DNA of 64,000 bases from Streptomyces olivaceus (GCF_000721235.1 NZ_JOFH01000016.1:62001-126000), one strand, 5' to 3'. Shown: positions 7,975 to 18,306, counted from the first letter of the stretch. Numbers and translations: made by a program. Notes: a model not told the origin generated them from the sequence alone.

Positions 7975-9339
7975 CTACGCCGCCGGGGTCAGCGCCTCCC
8001 GGCGTTCCCGGGGGACGAAGCGGAGCTGGGGGTGGCCGCGGTGCCAGCCGACCGACAGGCGCAGGTTGCCCACGCGGGCCAGGATCAGGCCGATGACCAG
8101 CGCGGCGGTCGCGGCCACCGCGCCGCCGGAGGCGAAGCCGGCCCGGGCGCCGTAGGTGTCGGTGACCCAGCCGACGATGGGGGCGCCGACCGGGGAACCG
8201 CCGAGGAACACCATCATGTACAGGGCCATGACGCGGCCCCGCATGGCCGGGTCGGTGGACATCTGGATGCTGGTGTTGGCGGTGACGTTGACCGTCATGC
8301 TGAACACGCCGATCGGGACCATGAGCAGCGCGAAGAGCCACAGCGCCGGTGCCGCCGCCGACACGATCTCCAGGGCGCCGAAGGCCAGCGCCGCCGCGAT
8401 CAGGACGCGCAGCCGGGCCGTGCCGCGCCGGGCGGCGAGCAGGGCGCCGGCCAGCGAGCCGACGGCCATGAGGGTGTTGAAGAGGCTGTACGCCCCGGCA
8501 CCCGCGTCGAAGACGTCGTCGGCGAAGGCGGACAGGAAGACCGGGAAGTTGAAACCGAAGGTGCCGATGAACCCGACCAGCGTGATCGTCCAGATCAGCT
8601 CGGGGCGCCCGGCGACGTAGCGCAGGCCCTCGCGCAGCTGGCCCTTGCCGCGCGGGCTGCGCCGGACGGCGTGCAGGTCGCGGGCGCGCATCAGCAGCAG
8701 GCAGCTGAGCGGCGCGACGAAGGACAGCCCGTTGGCCAGGAACGCCCAGCCGGTGCCCACGCCGGTGATCATGAGACCGGCGACGGCGGGGCCGACGAGG
8801 CGGGCCGACTGGAAGTTGGCGGAGTTGAGGCTGACCGCGTTCTGCAGCTGGTCCCGGCCGACCAGTTCGGCGACGAAGGACTGGCGGGCGGGGTTGTCGA
8901 GGACGGTGGCCAGGCCCATCGCGAAGGCGGCGACGTACACGTGCCAGACCTGGACGTGGCCGGTCAGGGTCAGGACGGCGAGGGCGAGGGCGGTGACGGC
9001 CATCGCGGACTGGGTGCCGAGCAGCGTGGGCCGCTTGCGCCAGCGGTCGACGAGGACGCCGCCGTAGAGGCCGAACAGGAGCATCGGCAGGAACTGCAGG
9101 GCGGTGGTGATGCCGACGGCGGCCGAGGAGCCGGTGAGGCTGAGCACCAGCCAGTCCTGGGCGATGCGCTGCATCCAGGTGCCGATGTTGGAGACGACCT
9201 GGCCCATGAAGAACAGGCGGTAGTTCCTGACCTTCAGGGAGGCGAACATCGACGTCTTGCGAGGGGCGTCGGGAGTGCGGGTGGTCGGATCGTGGCCGTC
9301 AGGTGCGGGGGCGGAAGCTGCTCCGGATCCCGTACTCAA
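7975..9339 (-). CDS. MFS transporter, EntS-like (DHA3-type) exporter
   Basis: The 454-residue protein has about 12 membrane segments. An N-terminal 30-residue hydrophilic leader precedes SLKVRNYRLFFMGQVVSNIG, the typical start of DHA3 major facilitator exporters. Motif A-like GGVLVDRWRKR follows segment 2. It probably exports a drug or siderophore by proton antiport. The start is a TTG at 9339 with GAGGAGG nine bases upstream. It lies 27 bp after a MarR regulator gene on the same strand, so the pair forms a regulator-pump operon. Confidence 0.9.
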   Translation of the reverse strand: MSTGSGAASAPAPDGHDPTTRTPDAPRKTSMFASLKVRNYRLFFMGQVVSNIGTWMQRIAQDWLVLSLTGSSAAVGITTALQFLPMLLFGLYGGVLVDRWRKRPTLLGTQSAMAVTALALAVLTLTGHVQVWHVYVAAFAMGLATVLDNPARQSFVAELVGRDQLQNAVSLNSANFQSARLVGPAVAGLMITGVGTGWAFLANGLSFVAPLSCLLLMRARDLHAVRRSPRGKGQLREGLRYVAGRPELIWTITLVGFIGTFGFNFPVFLSAFADDVFDAGAGAYSLFNTLMAVGSLAGALLAARRGTARLRVLIAAALAFGALEIVSAAAPALWLFALLMVPIGVFSMTVNVTANTSIQMSTDPAMRGRVMALYMMVFLGGSPVGAPIVGWVTDTYGARAGFASGGAVAATAALVIGLILARVGNLRLSVGWHRGHPQLRFVPRERREALTPAA

Positions 9340-9366
9340 AAGGGTTCGCCTCCTCGCGAAAACTGC

Positions 9367-9804
9367 TTACCGGTGTGCGAGCTTCTCCAGCACGGGGGCG
9401 GCGGCGCGCAGTTTCGCCCACTCGTCCTCGTCGAGTCCCTCGACCAGCGTGGCCAGGAACGCGTTCCGCTTGCGGCGGCTCTCCTCGAGCATCACCACGG
9501 CCTGCTCGGTCTGCGTCACGACCTTCTGGCGCCGGTCCTCGGGGTGCGGCTCCAGCCGGACCAGGCCCTTGGCCTCAAGCAGCGCCACGATGCGGGTCAT
9601 CGACGGCGGCTGGACGTGCTCCTTGCGGGCCAGCTCGCCCGGGGTGGCACTGCCGCAGTTGCCCAGGGTGCCCAGGACCGACATCTCGGTGGGGCTCAGC
9701 GACTCGTCGACGCGCTGGTGCTTGAGCCGACGGGACAACCGCATCACGGCGGAGCGCAGGGAATTCACGGCGGCGGCGTCGTCGCCATGCTTGAGGTCCG
9801 GCAT
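9367..9804 (-). CDS. MarR-family transcriptional regulator
   Basis: The 145-residue protein has the MarR winged helix-turn-helix: SPTEMSVLGTLGNCG, then PGELARKEHVQPPSMTRIVALLEAKG (recognition helix, about residues 53-78) and the wing RLEPHPEDRRQKVV. A C-terminal helix supports dimerisation. It is the first gene of a two-gene unit with the MFS exporter and probably represses it until a ligand binds. The upstream spacer holds short GTAAC/CATTAG-type elements that could be its operator. The ligand is unknown. Confidence 0.9.
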   Translation of the reverse strand: MPDLKHGDDAAAVNSLRSAVMRLSRRLKHQRVDESLSPTEMSVLGTLGNCGSATPGELARKEHVQPPSMTRIVALLEAKGLVRLEPHPEDRRQKVVTQTEQAVVMLEESRRKRNAFLATLVEGLDEDEWAKLRAAAPVLEKLAHR

Positions 9805-9954
9805 GTTCCTTAGCGTAACTCATTAGTCTGGCGAAGTACTACCGCCCGACAGCCCGTGTGCCCGTGACGCCCGCCACTGAAACCTCCAGTTCACCCGTAC
9901 GAGTGAGTCGGTTACGGAAAGCGGAGCATCACCCGTCCGGCGGGGGTGACCCTC

Positions 9955-10143
9955 GTGCCCATGGGGACCAGTGTGCTCAGCCTGCGGATGGACGGGGAGC
10001 TGCTCGACCGGCTCCGGGATCATGCGGCCAAACGGGGAATGAGCGTCCAGGACTATGTCGTCCGGACGCTCATCCGCGATGACTTCGACGAGCGGTTCCA
10101 GTCCGCCGTGGAGGAGACGGAACGTTTCTACGGGGTCACCTGA
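9955..10143 (+). CDS. Small ribbon-helix-helix-like protein
   Basis: The 62-residue product contains TSVLSLRMDGELLDRLRDHA followed by KRGMSVQDYVVRTLIRDDF. This is the strand-helix-helix pattern of CopG/Arc-type ribbon-helix-helix proteins. Starts at GTG 9946, GTG 9955 and ATG 9961 are all in frame; GTG 9955 has the best spacing to the GGGGG stretch at 9942-9946. It could be a small DNA-binding regulator or an antitoxin-like protein, but no toxin partner gene is adjacent. It is convergent with the purine permease. Confidence 0.75.
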   Translation: MPMGTSVLSLRMDGELLDRLRDHAAKRGMSVQDYVVRTLIRDDFDERFQSAVEETERFYGVT

Positions 10144-10168
10144 GCGTGCCCCGCGGGCCCGGCCGGGC

Positions 10169-11626
10169 TCACGTCAGGCCGAGGGCCGGCATCAGGTAGT
10201 AGAAGGCGAAGACCGCCGACACCACGTGCATCGCCACCGGCACCTCGCGGCCCCGCCCGGCCGCCAGGCGCAGCACCGAGAAGGTGAGGAAGCCCATGCC
10301 GATACCGTTGGTGATCGAGTAGGTGAACGGCATCATCAGCATCGTCACGAAGGCCGGAATGGCGATCGTGAAGTCGGACCAGTCGATCTCCCGGATCGAG
10401 CCGGCCAGGATCAGGAAGCCGACCGCGATCAGCGCCGGGGTCGCCGCCTGGGACGGCACCATCGTGGCGACCGGCGTGAGGAACAGCGCCAGGGCGAACA
10501 GCGCGCCGGTGACGATGTTGGCGAAGCCGGTACGGGCGCCCTCGCCGACGCCCGCCGTCGACTCCACGAAGCAGGTCGTGGCGGAGGCGGAGCTGGCACC
10601 GCCCGCGGCGACCGCGACGCCGTCGACGAAGAGGACCTTGTTGATGCCCGGCATCTGGCCCTCGGCGTCGGTCAGCTTCGCCTCGTCGCTGACGCCCATG
10701 ATCGTGCCCATCGCGTCGAAGAAGCACGACAGCAGCACGGTGAAGACGAAGAGCACGCCGGTCAGCACGCCGACCTTGCCGAACCCGCCGAACAGGCTGA
10801 CCTCGCCGACCAGCCCGAAGTCGGGCGTGGCGACGGGGTTGCCCGGCCACTCGGGGGTGGTCAGGCCCCAGGACGGGATGTCGGTGACGGCGTTGATGAT
10901 CACCGCGATCACGGTCATCACGACGATCGAGATGAGGATCGCGCCCGGGGTCTTCCGCACGATCAGCGCGAGGGTCAGCAGCACGCCGAGGACGAAGACC
11001 AGCACCGGCCAGCCGTGCAGGTGGCCGCCGGTGCCCAGCTGGAGCGGCACGGTGGTCTGGGCGGCGTCGGGCATCCGGGTGACGAAGCCGGAGTCGACCA
11101 GGCCGACGATCATGACGAACAGGCCGATACCGATGGAGATGGCCTTGCGCAGGCCGTAGGGCACCGCGTTCATCACGCGCTCCCGCAGGCCGGTGGCGAC
11201 CAGCAGCATGACGATGAGGCCCGCAAGCACCACCATGCCCATGGCGTCTGGCCAGGCCATTCGCGGGGCGAGCTGCAGGGCGACGACCGAGTTCACGCCG
11301 AGGCCGGCGGCCAGCGCGATCGGCACGTTGCCGATGACGCCCATGAGCAGCGTGGTGAACGCGGCCGTCAGGGCGGTGGCGGTGACCAGCTGGCCGTTGT
11401 CGAGCTGGTGGCCGTACATGTCCTTCGCGCTGCCCAGGATGATCGGGTTGAGCACGATGATGTAGGCCATCGCGAAGAAGGTGGCGAAGCCGCCGCGGAT
11501 CTCACGCGGCAGGGTGCTGCCGCGCTCGGAGATCTTGAAATAGCGGTCGAGGCCGTTCTGCGGCGGCCGGCGGTCTTCCGGCGGCTCGGGGGACGGGGGG
11601 ACCTTGGCGGAGGCCGAGGTGGGCAT
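10169..11626 (-). CDS. NCS2 family purine permease (AzgA/PbuG type)
   Basis: The 485-residue protein has about 12-13 hydrophobic segments. Its motifs are those of the AzgA branch of the NCS2 family: GFATFFAMAYIIVLNP near residue 46, FDAMGTIMGVSDEA in the central substrate-site region and CFVESTAGVGEGARTG. This branch imports guanine, hypoxanthine or adenine with protons. A Pro-rich N-terminal tail precedes the core. A DUF2530 gene is divergent across a spacer of about 240 bp. The exact purine specificity cannot be read from sequence. Confidence 0.9.
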   Translation of the reverse strand: MPTSASAKVPPSPEPPEDRRPPQNGLDRYFKISERGSTLPREIRGGFATFFAMAYIIVLNPIILGSAKDMYGHQLDNGQLVTATALTAAFTTLLMGVIGNVPIALAAGLGVNSVVALQLAPRMAWPDAMGMVVLAGLIVMLLVATGLRERVMNAVPYGLRKAISIGIGLFVMIVGLVDSGFVTRMPDAAQTTVPLQLGTGGHLHGWPVLVFVLGVLLTLALIVRKTPGAILISIVVMTVIAVIINAVTDIPSWGLTTPEWPGNPVATPDFGLVGEVSLFGGFGKVGVLTGVLFVFTVLLSCFFDAMGTIMGVSDEAKLTDAEGQMPGINKVLFVDGVAVAAGGASSASATTCFVESTAGVGEGARTGFANIVTGALFALALFLTPVATMVPSQAATPALIAVGFLILAGSIREIDWSDFTIAIPAFVTMLMMPFTYSITNGIGMGFLTFSVLRLAAGRGREVPVAMHVVSAVFAFYYLMPALGLT

Positions 11627-11863
11627 GCGGGGACCTCATCACCAACAGGTTCCCCCACGGCCTTGTCGGTGTTCCTATTGGTGTTTCCTACGAATGAAAA
11701 CAGTCAGAGACAAACGGGTTCAGTATGAACGTATGGCTCGCGGAGCGCTATCTCCGCGCGTAGACCCCCGTGGGCGCCGCGCCGTCGACCGGCGGGCTCC
11801 GCACCGTCACCCCGTCGGCGCCGCGCCGTCACGCCGCCCGCACCCGCCTCGTAAGCTGTACGC

Positions 11864-12130
11864 ATGACGAAGTGGACACCCACGCACGAGGCGCCGGAGC
11901 CCCTGGAGGGCCCGGTGGTTCCGACGGTCATCGGCGGCACCGTCCTCTGGTTCGTCCTCTTCCTGGCGCAGCTGCCCTTCTACGGCTGGTTCGACGACCG
12001 GGGGCACGCCTGGTGGGTGTGGACCTGCCTGGCCGGCGCCGGACTCGGCCTGATCGGCATCTGGTACGTCCGGGGGCGCGACGCCGCGATCAAGCGGGAC
12101 GCCGCCGCGCGGGAGCCCGCGGAGGGGTAG
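11864..12130 (+). CDS. DUF2530 small membrane protein
   Basis: The 88-residue protein has two membrane segments (about residues 22-42 and 54-72, the latter WVWTCLAGAGLGLIGIWYV) and a basic cytoplasmic tail. It fits the actinobacterial DUF2530 family, whose function is unknown. It is divergent from the purine permease gene and followed by ctpE on the same strand about 140 bp on. A TAAGCT -10-like element lies just upstream of the ATG. Confidence 0.8.
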   Translation: MTKWTPTHEAPEPLEGPVVPTVIGGTVLWFVLFLAQLPFYGWFDDRGHAWWVWTCLAGAGLGLIGIWYVRGRDAAIKRDAAAREPAEG

Positions 12131-12271
12131 CGGAGTGGCGGGGGCAGCGGAACGGTGGGAGCAGCGGGGTAGTACCAGGGCAGGACGCCGCGTCGGGCCG
12201 CCTCGTACCCAGGTCTGATCTTCGCCCTTTTCGGGGGGTGGGGGCCCATATCCGCACGTACCGTCGAACGC

Positions 12272-14674
12272 ATGACGCATCTCGACGCGGATGATCGGCT
12301 GGATCCCGCGCACTCCGGCGGCGCTGCCTCCGCCCCCGCCTCCGCGACCGGACTCACGGCGGCCCAGGTGGCCGAACGGATCGCGCGCGGCCAGGTCAAC
12401 GACGTGCCGGTGCGCAGCAGCCGTTCGCCGGCCGACATCGTCCGCGCCAACGTCTTCACCCGGTTCAACGCCGTCATCGGCGTCCTGTGGGTGATCATGC
12501 TGTTCGTCGCGCCGATCCAGGACAGCCTCTTCGGCTTCGTGATCCTCGCCAACACCGGCATCGGCATCGTCCAGGAGTGGCGGGCCAAGAAGACCCTGGA
12601 CTCGCTCGCCGTCATCGGCGAGGCCCGGCCGACGGTGCGCCGGGACGGGACGGCCACCGAGATCGGCACGTCCGGGATCGTGCTGGACGACGTCATCGAG
12701 ACCGGGCCGGGCGACAAGGTCGTCGTCGACGGCGTGTGCGTCGAGGCGGACGGGCTGGAGATCGACGAGTCCCTGCTGACCGGCGAGGCCGACCCCGTCG
12801 TCAAGCAGCCCGGCGACCAGGTCATGTCGGGCAGCTTCGTGGTGGCGGGCGGCGGCGCCTTCCGGGCGACCAAGGTGGGGCGCGAGGCGTACGCCGCGCA
12901 GCTCGCCGAGGAGGCCTCCCGCTTCACGCTGGTCCAGTCCGAGCTGCGCTCCGGGATCTCCACGATCCTCAAGTACGTCACCTGGATGATGGTCCCGACC
13001 GCGATCGGCCTGATCCTCAGCCAGCTGCTCGCCGAGGACAACGCGCTGGACGACTCGGTCGCGCGCACCGTCGGCGGCATCGTCCCCATGGTCCCGGAGG
13101 GCCTGGTCCTGCTCACCTCCGTCGCCTTCGCGATCGGCGTCGTCCGGCTCGGCCGCAAGCAGTGCCTGGTCCAGGAGCTGCCCGCCATCGAGGGCCTGGC
13201 CCGCGTCGACACCGTCTGCCTCGACAAGACCGGCACCCTCACCGAGGGCGGCATGGACGTCACCGGCCTGCGCGTCCTCGGCGGCGCCGACGAGGCGTAC
13301 GTGCGCACGGTGCTCGGCGCCCTCGGCGCGTCCGACCCCCGCCCGAACGCCTCTCTGCAGGCCGTGATCGACGCCTGCCCGGCCGACGCGGACTGGCGCC
13401 GCACCGGCGCGCTGCCCTTCTCCTCCGCCCGCAAGTACAGCGGCGCCGCGTTCGACGAGGGCGACGGCGCCTCCCGTACGTGGCTGCTGGGCGCGCCGGA
13501 CGTGCTGCTGGCCGAGGACGACCCGGCCCTCGCGGAGACCGGGCGGCTCAACGAGCAGGGCCTGCGCGTCCTGCTGCTCGCCCGCGCCGCCCGCGCCCTG
13601 GACGACCCCGGGGTGGCCGAGGGCGTCGAGCCGTTCGCCCTGGTCGTCCTGGAGCAGCGGCTGCGCCCGGACGCCGCCGAGACCCTGCGCTACTTCGCCG
13701 ACCAGGACGTGAGCGCCAAGGTCGTCTCCGGCGACAACGCGGTGTCGGTCGGCGCGGTGGCCGCCAAGCTGGGGCTGTCCGGCAGAGCCGTCGACGCGCG
13801 GCGGCTGCCCGCCGGGCGGGAGGAGATGGCCGGCGCGCTCGACGAGGGCACGGTCTTCGGGCGGGTCACCCCGCAGCAGAAGCGGGACATGGTGGGCGCC
13901 CTCCAGTCGCGCGGCCACACCGTCGCGATGACCGGCGACGGCGTCAACGACGTCCTCGCGCTCAAGGACGCCGACATCGGCGTGGCGATGGGCTCGGGCT
14001 CGGAGGCGACCCGCGCGGTCGCGCAGATCGTGCTGCTCAACAACAGCTTCGCCACGCTGCCGTCGGTGGTGGCCGAGGGCCGCCGGGTGATCGGCAACAT
14101 CACGCGCGTGGCGACGCTGTTCCTGGTGAAGACCGTGTACTCGGTGCTCCTCGCCATCCTGGTGGTCTGCTCGCAGGTCGAGTATCCGTTCCTGCCCCGC
14201 CACCTCACCCTGCTGTCCACGCTCACCATCGGCGTCCCCGCCTTCTTCCTGGCCCTCGCCCCGAACAGGGAACGGGCCAGGCCCCACTTCGTACGGCGTG
14301 TGATGCGGTACGCGATCCCCGGCGGCGTGGTGGCGGGCGCGGCGACCTTCGTGACGTACCTCGCCGCCCGGCACCACTACTCCGGTCCGGACGCGCTGGC
14401 CGCGGAGACCAGCGCGGCGACGCTGACGCTGTTCCTGATCTCCATGTGGGTGCTGGCGATCATCGCCCGCCCCTACACCTGGTGGCGGGTCGTGCTGGTG
14501 GCGGCGATGGGGCTGGGCTTCCTGGTGGTGCTGGTGGTGCCGTGGCTCCAGGACTTCTTCGCCCTGAAGCTGGTGGGGGTCACGATGCCGTGGACCGCCG
14601 TCGGCATCGCGGTGGCCGGGGCGGGTCTGCTGGAGGCCGTGTGGCGGTGGGTGGACCGGCGGCTGCCCGTGTGA
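12272..14674 (+). CDS. ctpE: Cation-transporting P-type ATPase CtpE-like
   Basis: The 800-residue P-type ATPase carries the actuator motif LLTGEADP (about residue 167), the phosphorylation motif DKTGTLT (about 319), MTGDGVNDV in the hinge (about 553) and about ten membrane segments. Phrases such as [15 protein letters not shown] and [15 protein letters not shown] match mycobacterial CtpE along the whole length. CtpE has been linked to calcium uptake in mycobacteria; the same role here is inferred. There are no metal-binding N-terminal domains. A bidirectional hairpin separates it from the convergent sacsin-like gene. Confidence 0.92.
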   Translation: MTHLDADDRLDPAHSGGAASAPASATGLTAAQVAERIARGQVNDVPVRSSRSPADIVRANVFTRFNAVIGVLWVIMLFVAPIQDSLFGFVILANTGIGIVQEWRAKKTLDSLAVIGEARPTVRRDGTATEIGTSGIVLDDVIETGPGDKVVVDGVCVEADGLEIDESLLTGEADPVVKQPGDQVMSGSFVVAGGGAFRATKVGREAYAAQLAEEASRFTLVQSELRSGISTILKYVTWMMVPTAIGLILSQLLAEDNALDDSVARTVGGIVPMVPEGLVLLTSVAFAIGVVRLGRKQCLVQELPAIEGLARVDTVCLDKTGTLTEGGMDVTGLRVLGGADEAYVRTVLGALGASDPRPNASLQAVIDACPADADWRRTGALPFSSARKYSGAAFDEGDGASRTWLLGAPDVLLAEDDPALAETGRLNEQGLRVLLLARAARALDDPGVAEGVEPFALVVLEQRLRPDAAETLRYFADQDVSAKVVSGDNAVSVGAVAAKLGLSGRAVDARRLPAGREEMAGALDEGTVFGRVTPQQKRDMVGALQSRGHTVAMTGDGVNDVLALKDADIGVAMGSGSEATRAVAQIVLLNNSFATLPSVVAEGRRVIGNITRVATLFLVKTVYSVLLAILVVCSQVEYPFLPRHLTLLSTLTIGVPAFFLALAPNRERARPHFVRRVMRYAIPGGVVAGAATFVTYLAARHHYSGPDALAAETSAATLTLFLISMWVLAIIARPYTWWRVVLVAAMGLGFLVVLVVPWLQDFFALKLVGVTMPWTAVGIAVAGAGLLEAVWRWVDRRLPV

Positions 14675-14684
14675 GGCGTCCGCG

Positions 14685-14734
14685 GTCCCTCGCGCCCGGG
14701 CCCGGGTCCGGACGCGGGCGCGGGCGCGAGGGAC
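14685..14734. terminator. Bidirectional hairpin terminator between convergent genes
   Basis: Perfect 13-bp arms (GTCCCTCGCGCCC and its complement) are placed between the ctpE stop and the convergent sacsin-like gene's stop. Additional GC pairing in the loop is possible. Confidence 0.6.
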
Positions 14735-14741
14735 GGCGCCG

Positions 14742-17700
14742 TCAGTCGAACCAGCGGTCCCTGGCCAGCTCCTCCGTGCGCGACTCGTCCTCCAGCAGCG
14801 CCGCCACCTCGAAGCGCCGGGGCCACTGGCCGGCCGCCCAGGCGAGGCCCGCGGCCACGCCCTCCAGGGTCGCGGCGTGCAGCGCGCCGTCGTCGGTCAG
14901 GCGCCAGTCGATCTCCACGCCGTCGACGACCAGCTCCCCGTGCTCCACGTACGACGCCGGGGTCCGCGCCCCGAGCAGCACCCGCACCGGCTCCGGTACG
15001 TCGTGCTCGGCGCCCTCGGAGTCGACCCGGCCGGTGACGGACTCGCTGAGCCGCCGCACCTGGAAGAGTTCCGCCAGTTCGGCGGCGCGGGCCGGGCGGA
15101 CCGGCAGCAGCGGCACCCCGGACGTGAAGGGCAGCAGGTCCGGCGAGTCCACCACCACGGCGTCGGCGGCGTCCACCACCTCCACCCGCCCGTCGACCAC
15201 GGCCCGCACCTCGTCCGGCAGCGTGACCTGCTCCGGGTCGAGGTCGGCCAGCGCGCCGTACAGGGCGTGCAGCTGGGCGGCCGAGACCGGGCGGTCGGGG
15301 TCGGCGAGCCGGTCGAGGAGTTCGGCCGCGCCGCCGGGCTCGTCGAGGAGGGCGGCGACCGACGTGCGCACGCCCAGCGCCCGCAGCACCTGCTCGTCCT
15401 CGAAGCCGGTCGCGTCGGCCTCGTCGTACAGGCCCCGCAGCAGCGGGTCGCCGCCCGCCGCGCGCAGGCCGGCCGGGCGGCGTCCGCCGAGCACCGGGTT
15501 CCCGCGCAGCCACCACGCGGTGTACGGGCGTACGACCTCGTGGGTGCCGTCGGGCAGCAGCACGCGCACGGGCTGCACGAGCGCGTCGCGCAGCGGCGGC
15601 CGGGACAGCAGGGCGAGCGCCTCGGGCCAGCGGTCGTCGTCGACGAGGTCCAGGTCGCGCACGGCGACGATCTCGGTGGCGACCGGCGGCACGGGGGTGT
15701 CCGGGAAGCGGTCGAGGACGTCCTCGCTCCACACGTCCACGGCGTCGAGCAGGCCCGCGTCGTCCGGCTCGGCGAAGTCGCCCTCGCGGGGCTCCAGTTC
15801 GTCGGGGTCGAGGACGACGTCGGTGGCGCGGACGAGGGCGAAGGTGACGAGCACGCCGCAGGCGGCCAGCGGGTCGGGGCCCCACTTGCCGGCCAGCTCG
15901 GCGTCCACGGTGGCGAGTTCGTCCTCGCGCATGACCTGCGCGAAGGGGCCGCCGGGGAAGACGAGTTCGCCCGCCGGGGCGAGTTCGCCGTCCTCGTCGG
16001 GCAGCGCGAGGGCGCCCAGCCAGGGCTCGTCCCCGGCGTCGAGTCCGGCGTCACGGACCAGGCCGAGGACGGTCTCGGCCAGTTCGTCGGCGTCGAGGGC
16101 GTCCTCCTCCCAGTTCGCCGCGCCCTCGTCGTCCAGGGAGGCAGCGACGGCGGCCCGGACCTGCGGGGTGGTGAGCACGGCGCGCGGGGTCGCCGGGAGC
16201 GCGCCGAGCTTCTCCAGGAGCGGATGGGCGGCATCCGGGTGGACGATCTTCAGGCCGAGCCGGGCGAGGACCCCGGGGTCCAGGGAGGCGCCCTCCGGGG
16301 AGGGCAGCAGCACCTGCCGGGGCCCGATGGCCGTACGCCCCGCCCCGGTGCCGAACGCCTCGGGGGCACCGCCGGCCAGCGGCACCGGCAGCCCGGACAG
16401 CCGGTCGGGGTCGACCCCGGCCAGGCTGTCGTACAGCTCGCGCCACCAGCCGGGGTCCTTCTCCAGGCCCGCCAGCCGGTCGATCGCGTCGGTCAGCGGC
16501 ACCCGGGCCACGCCCAGTGTGCGCAGCTCCGCGCGGCGCTCCAGGCCGGCGGGCAGCAGGGTCGGCAGCACCTCGGCGAGGACCCGCACGGTGTCGGCGC
16601 CCGCGCCCTCCACCACCTCGGCGTCGCGGGGCCGCAGGGAGTGCGGCAGGTCGTCGTCCTCGGCGGACCGGTCCTCGGCCGGGACGGCGGGCGGCAGGAA
16701 GGCGGTGCGCGGGAGGCGTTCGAGGATCGCCCGGCGCAGCGCGCCGTCCAGCTCGCCCCGGCCCAGGGCGCCGGGCACCAGGTCGATGAGGCCGGCGGAG
16801 ACCGGCCGCCAGTCGGCGAGCAGACCGGCGTAGGCGTCGGCCGCGCGCTCGGTCAGGAAGTCGGTCAGCGGACCGGGCGCGGTGTGCCGGCGCGTGGCGT
16901 CCAGCGGGAAGGACGCGATGAGCAGCGCCGGCACGCCGAGCGGCTCCTCGCTGGGCGTCGGCGCGTGGACCACGGGGCTGGTGCGGGGGCGCGCGGGGGC
17001 GCCGTCGGCGTCCACGGGGACGGCCCAGGTCACGGACCAGTGGGGCCGCAGCCGCTCCTCGACCGGCCGGTCGGCCAGCAGGTCGGGGGTGAGGGGGCCG
17101 TGCGCGGCGGCGGTACGCCAGCGGGTGGTGCCCGTGCGGGAGTCCTCCACGACGGTGAGCGGGTCCTCGTCGCGGCGGGAGAGCGTACGCGTCTCGTCCC
17201 CGGCCTCGATGACGACCTCCGCCAGGCCGGGCAGGCCGAGGAGCAGGGCGTCGTCCACGCCGTGCAGGAGCCGTTCGGCGAGGTCGGCGGCGGCCGGGTC
17301 GCGCAGCGGGAGGATGACGGCCGTGTCGTAGGGGGCGGGGGCGCTTCCCTCGGCGGCGAACGGCAGCCGCAGCAGCGGGACGTGTCCGTCGCGCCGCCGG
17401 ATCTCGTCGCCCAGGCCGGGGCTGTGCCGGGCGGTGTCCGCGGCCAGGTCGCGGGCCTCGGCCAGCGACCAGCGCACCCCGCCGTGCCGGCCGACGAGGG
17501 CGGGCTCGTCGGTGACGGCCAGGACGGCGGCGAAGCCGACCCCGAACCGGCCGACCGCGTCGTTGCCCGCGTCCCGCTTGGCGGAGGCGCGCAGGGTGGA
17601 CAGCGACTCGACACCGCCCGCGTCGAGCGGGGCGCCGGTGTTGGCGGCGACGAGGACGCCGTCGCGCAGGGTGAGCCGGAGCCGGCCGGGCACGCCGGCG

Positions 17701-17903
17701 CGCGCGGCGGCGTCGGCGGCGTTCTGCGCCAGCTCGACGACCAGCCGGTCGCGGTAGCCGCCGAGGACGAGGTCCTCCTCCGCGTTGGCGTCCTCACGGA
17801 ACCGGGCCGGGCTCGTCGCCCAGGCGTCCAGCACCCCGCGCCGCAGACGTGCCGTGCCGAACGGGTCGGCACCCTCGGCGGCAGGCCGTACGAACATGCT
17901 CAC
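14742..17903 (-). CDS. Sacsin/GHKL-type ATPase domain protein, 1053 aa
   Basis: The N-terminal about 250 residues carry the GHKL (Hsp90/histidine-kinase-like) ATP-site motifs: VVELAQNAADAAARAG with the Mg-binding Asn, a diverged region around LVAANTGAPLDAGG, and GRFGVGFAAV as the glycine box. This is the sacsin N-terminal ATPase-like arrangement. The remaining about 800 residues are acidic and helical with no recognised domain. GTG at 17903 is preferred over ATG at 17897 because GAGGAG lies seven bases upstream. The cellular role is unknown: it could be a chaperone-like or conformational ATPase. The frame stays open upstream through a repeat field, but those codons do not look coding. Confidence 0.82.
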   Translation of the reverse strand: MSMFVRPAAEGADPFGTARLRRGVLDAWATSPARFREDANAEEDLVLGGYRDRLVVELAQNAADAAARAGVPGRLRLTLRDGVLVAANTGAPLDAGGVESLSTLRASAKRDAGNDAVGRFGVGFAAVLAVTDEPALVGRHGGVRWSLAEARDLAADTARHSPGLGDEIRRRDGHVPLLRLPFAAEGSAPAPYDTAVILPLRDPAAADLAERLLHGVDDALLLGLPGLAEVVIEAGDETRTLSRRDEDPLTVVEDSRTGTTRWRTAAAHGPLTPDLLADRPVEERLRPHWSVTWAVPVDADGAPARPRTSPVVHAPTPSEEPLGVPALLIASFPLDATRRHTAPGPLTDFLTERAADAYAGLLADWRPVSAGLIDLVPGALGRGELDGALRRAILERLPRTAFLPPAVPAEDRSAEDDDLPHSLRPRDAEVVEGAGADTVRVLAEVLPTLLPAGLERRAELRTLGVARVPLTDAIDRLAGLEKDPGWWRELYDSLAGVDPDRLSGLPVPLAGGAPEAFGTGAGRTAIGPRQVLLPSPEGASLDPGVLARLGLKIVHPDAAHPLLEKLGALPATPRAVLTTPQVRAAVAASLDDEGAANWEEDALDADELAETVLGLVRDAGLDAGDEPWLGALALPDEDGELAPAGELVFPGGPFAQVMREDELATVDAELAGKWGPDPLAACGVLVTFALVRATDVVLDPDELEPREGDFAEPDDAGLLDAVDVWSEDVLDRFPDTPVPPVATEIVAVRDLDLVDDDRWPEALALLSRPPLRDALVQPVRVLLPDGTHEVVRPYTAWWLRGNPVLGGRRPAGLRAAGGDPLLRGLYDEADATGFEDEQVLRALGVRTSVAALLDEPGGAAELLDRLADPDRPVSAAQLHALYGALADLDPEQVTLPDEVRAVVDGRVEVVDAADAVVVDSPDLLPFTSGVPLLPVRPARAAELAELFQVRRLSESVTGRVDSEGAEHDVPEPVRVLLGARTPASYVEHGELVVDGVEIDWRLTDDGALHAATLEGVAAGLAWAAGQWPRRFEVAALLEDESRTEELARDRWFD

Positions 17904-18169
17904 GGTGACTCTCCTCGTCGACGGACCACGAAGGTACCGCGCGGGCGGACCCGGCCCGCCGCGAGAGACCGGGCCGCGGGGGGCCGCCGAGGAACCGGGC
18001 GGGGGTTGAGGAGGGGGCTGAGCTGCGGCTACGGGGAGGTGGGGCGGGGTTGAGCGGGCCGGAGCGGGGCCGAGCAGAGCGTGCGCGGGGCCTTCGCGGG
18101 GCCGAGCAGAGCCCGGCCGGCGCCCGCACGAGGCCCGAATAGGACTCGGACGGGCCCCGAGCAGAGCGT

Positions 18170-18271
18170 GCGCGGGGCCTGCGCGGCGGGTGCGCGGAGG
18201 GGCGCGGGGCCTGCGCGGCGGGTGCGCGGAGGGGTGCGCGGGGCCTGCGCGGAGGGGCGCGGGGCCTGCGC
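18170..18271. repeat. Four copies of a 15-bp GC-rich element
   Basis: GCGCGGGGCCTGCGC occurs at 18170, 18202, 18236 and 18257 with GC-rich spacers (GGCGGGTGCGCGGAGGGG). The spacer between DUF3027 and the sacsin-like gene (17904-18364) otherwise holds only similar low-complexity DNA and shows no gene. Confidence 0.7.
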
Positions 18272-18306
18272 AGGGCCCGCGCGGGCGGTGCGCGGGGTCT
18301 ACGCAA

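Noticed and set aside
9946..10143. Antitoxin of a toxin-antitoxin pair
   Set aside because: The RHH-like protein has no adjacent small toxin gene on the same strand, so a TA module is not supported.
10055..11728. Long rightward open frame of 557 codons opposite the purine permease
   Set aside because: The opposite strand encodes an unambiguous NCS2 permease. This frame gives a Gln/His/Arg/Asp-rich product typical of antisense shadows in high-GC DNA.
12487..16833. Rightward open frame of over 1400 codons across ctpE and the sacsin-like gene
   Set aside because: It is Arg/Ser/Pro-rich low-complexity sequence spanning two real convergent genes in other frames. High GC removes stop codons.
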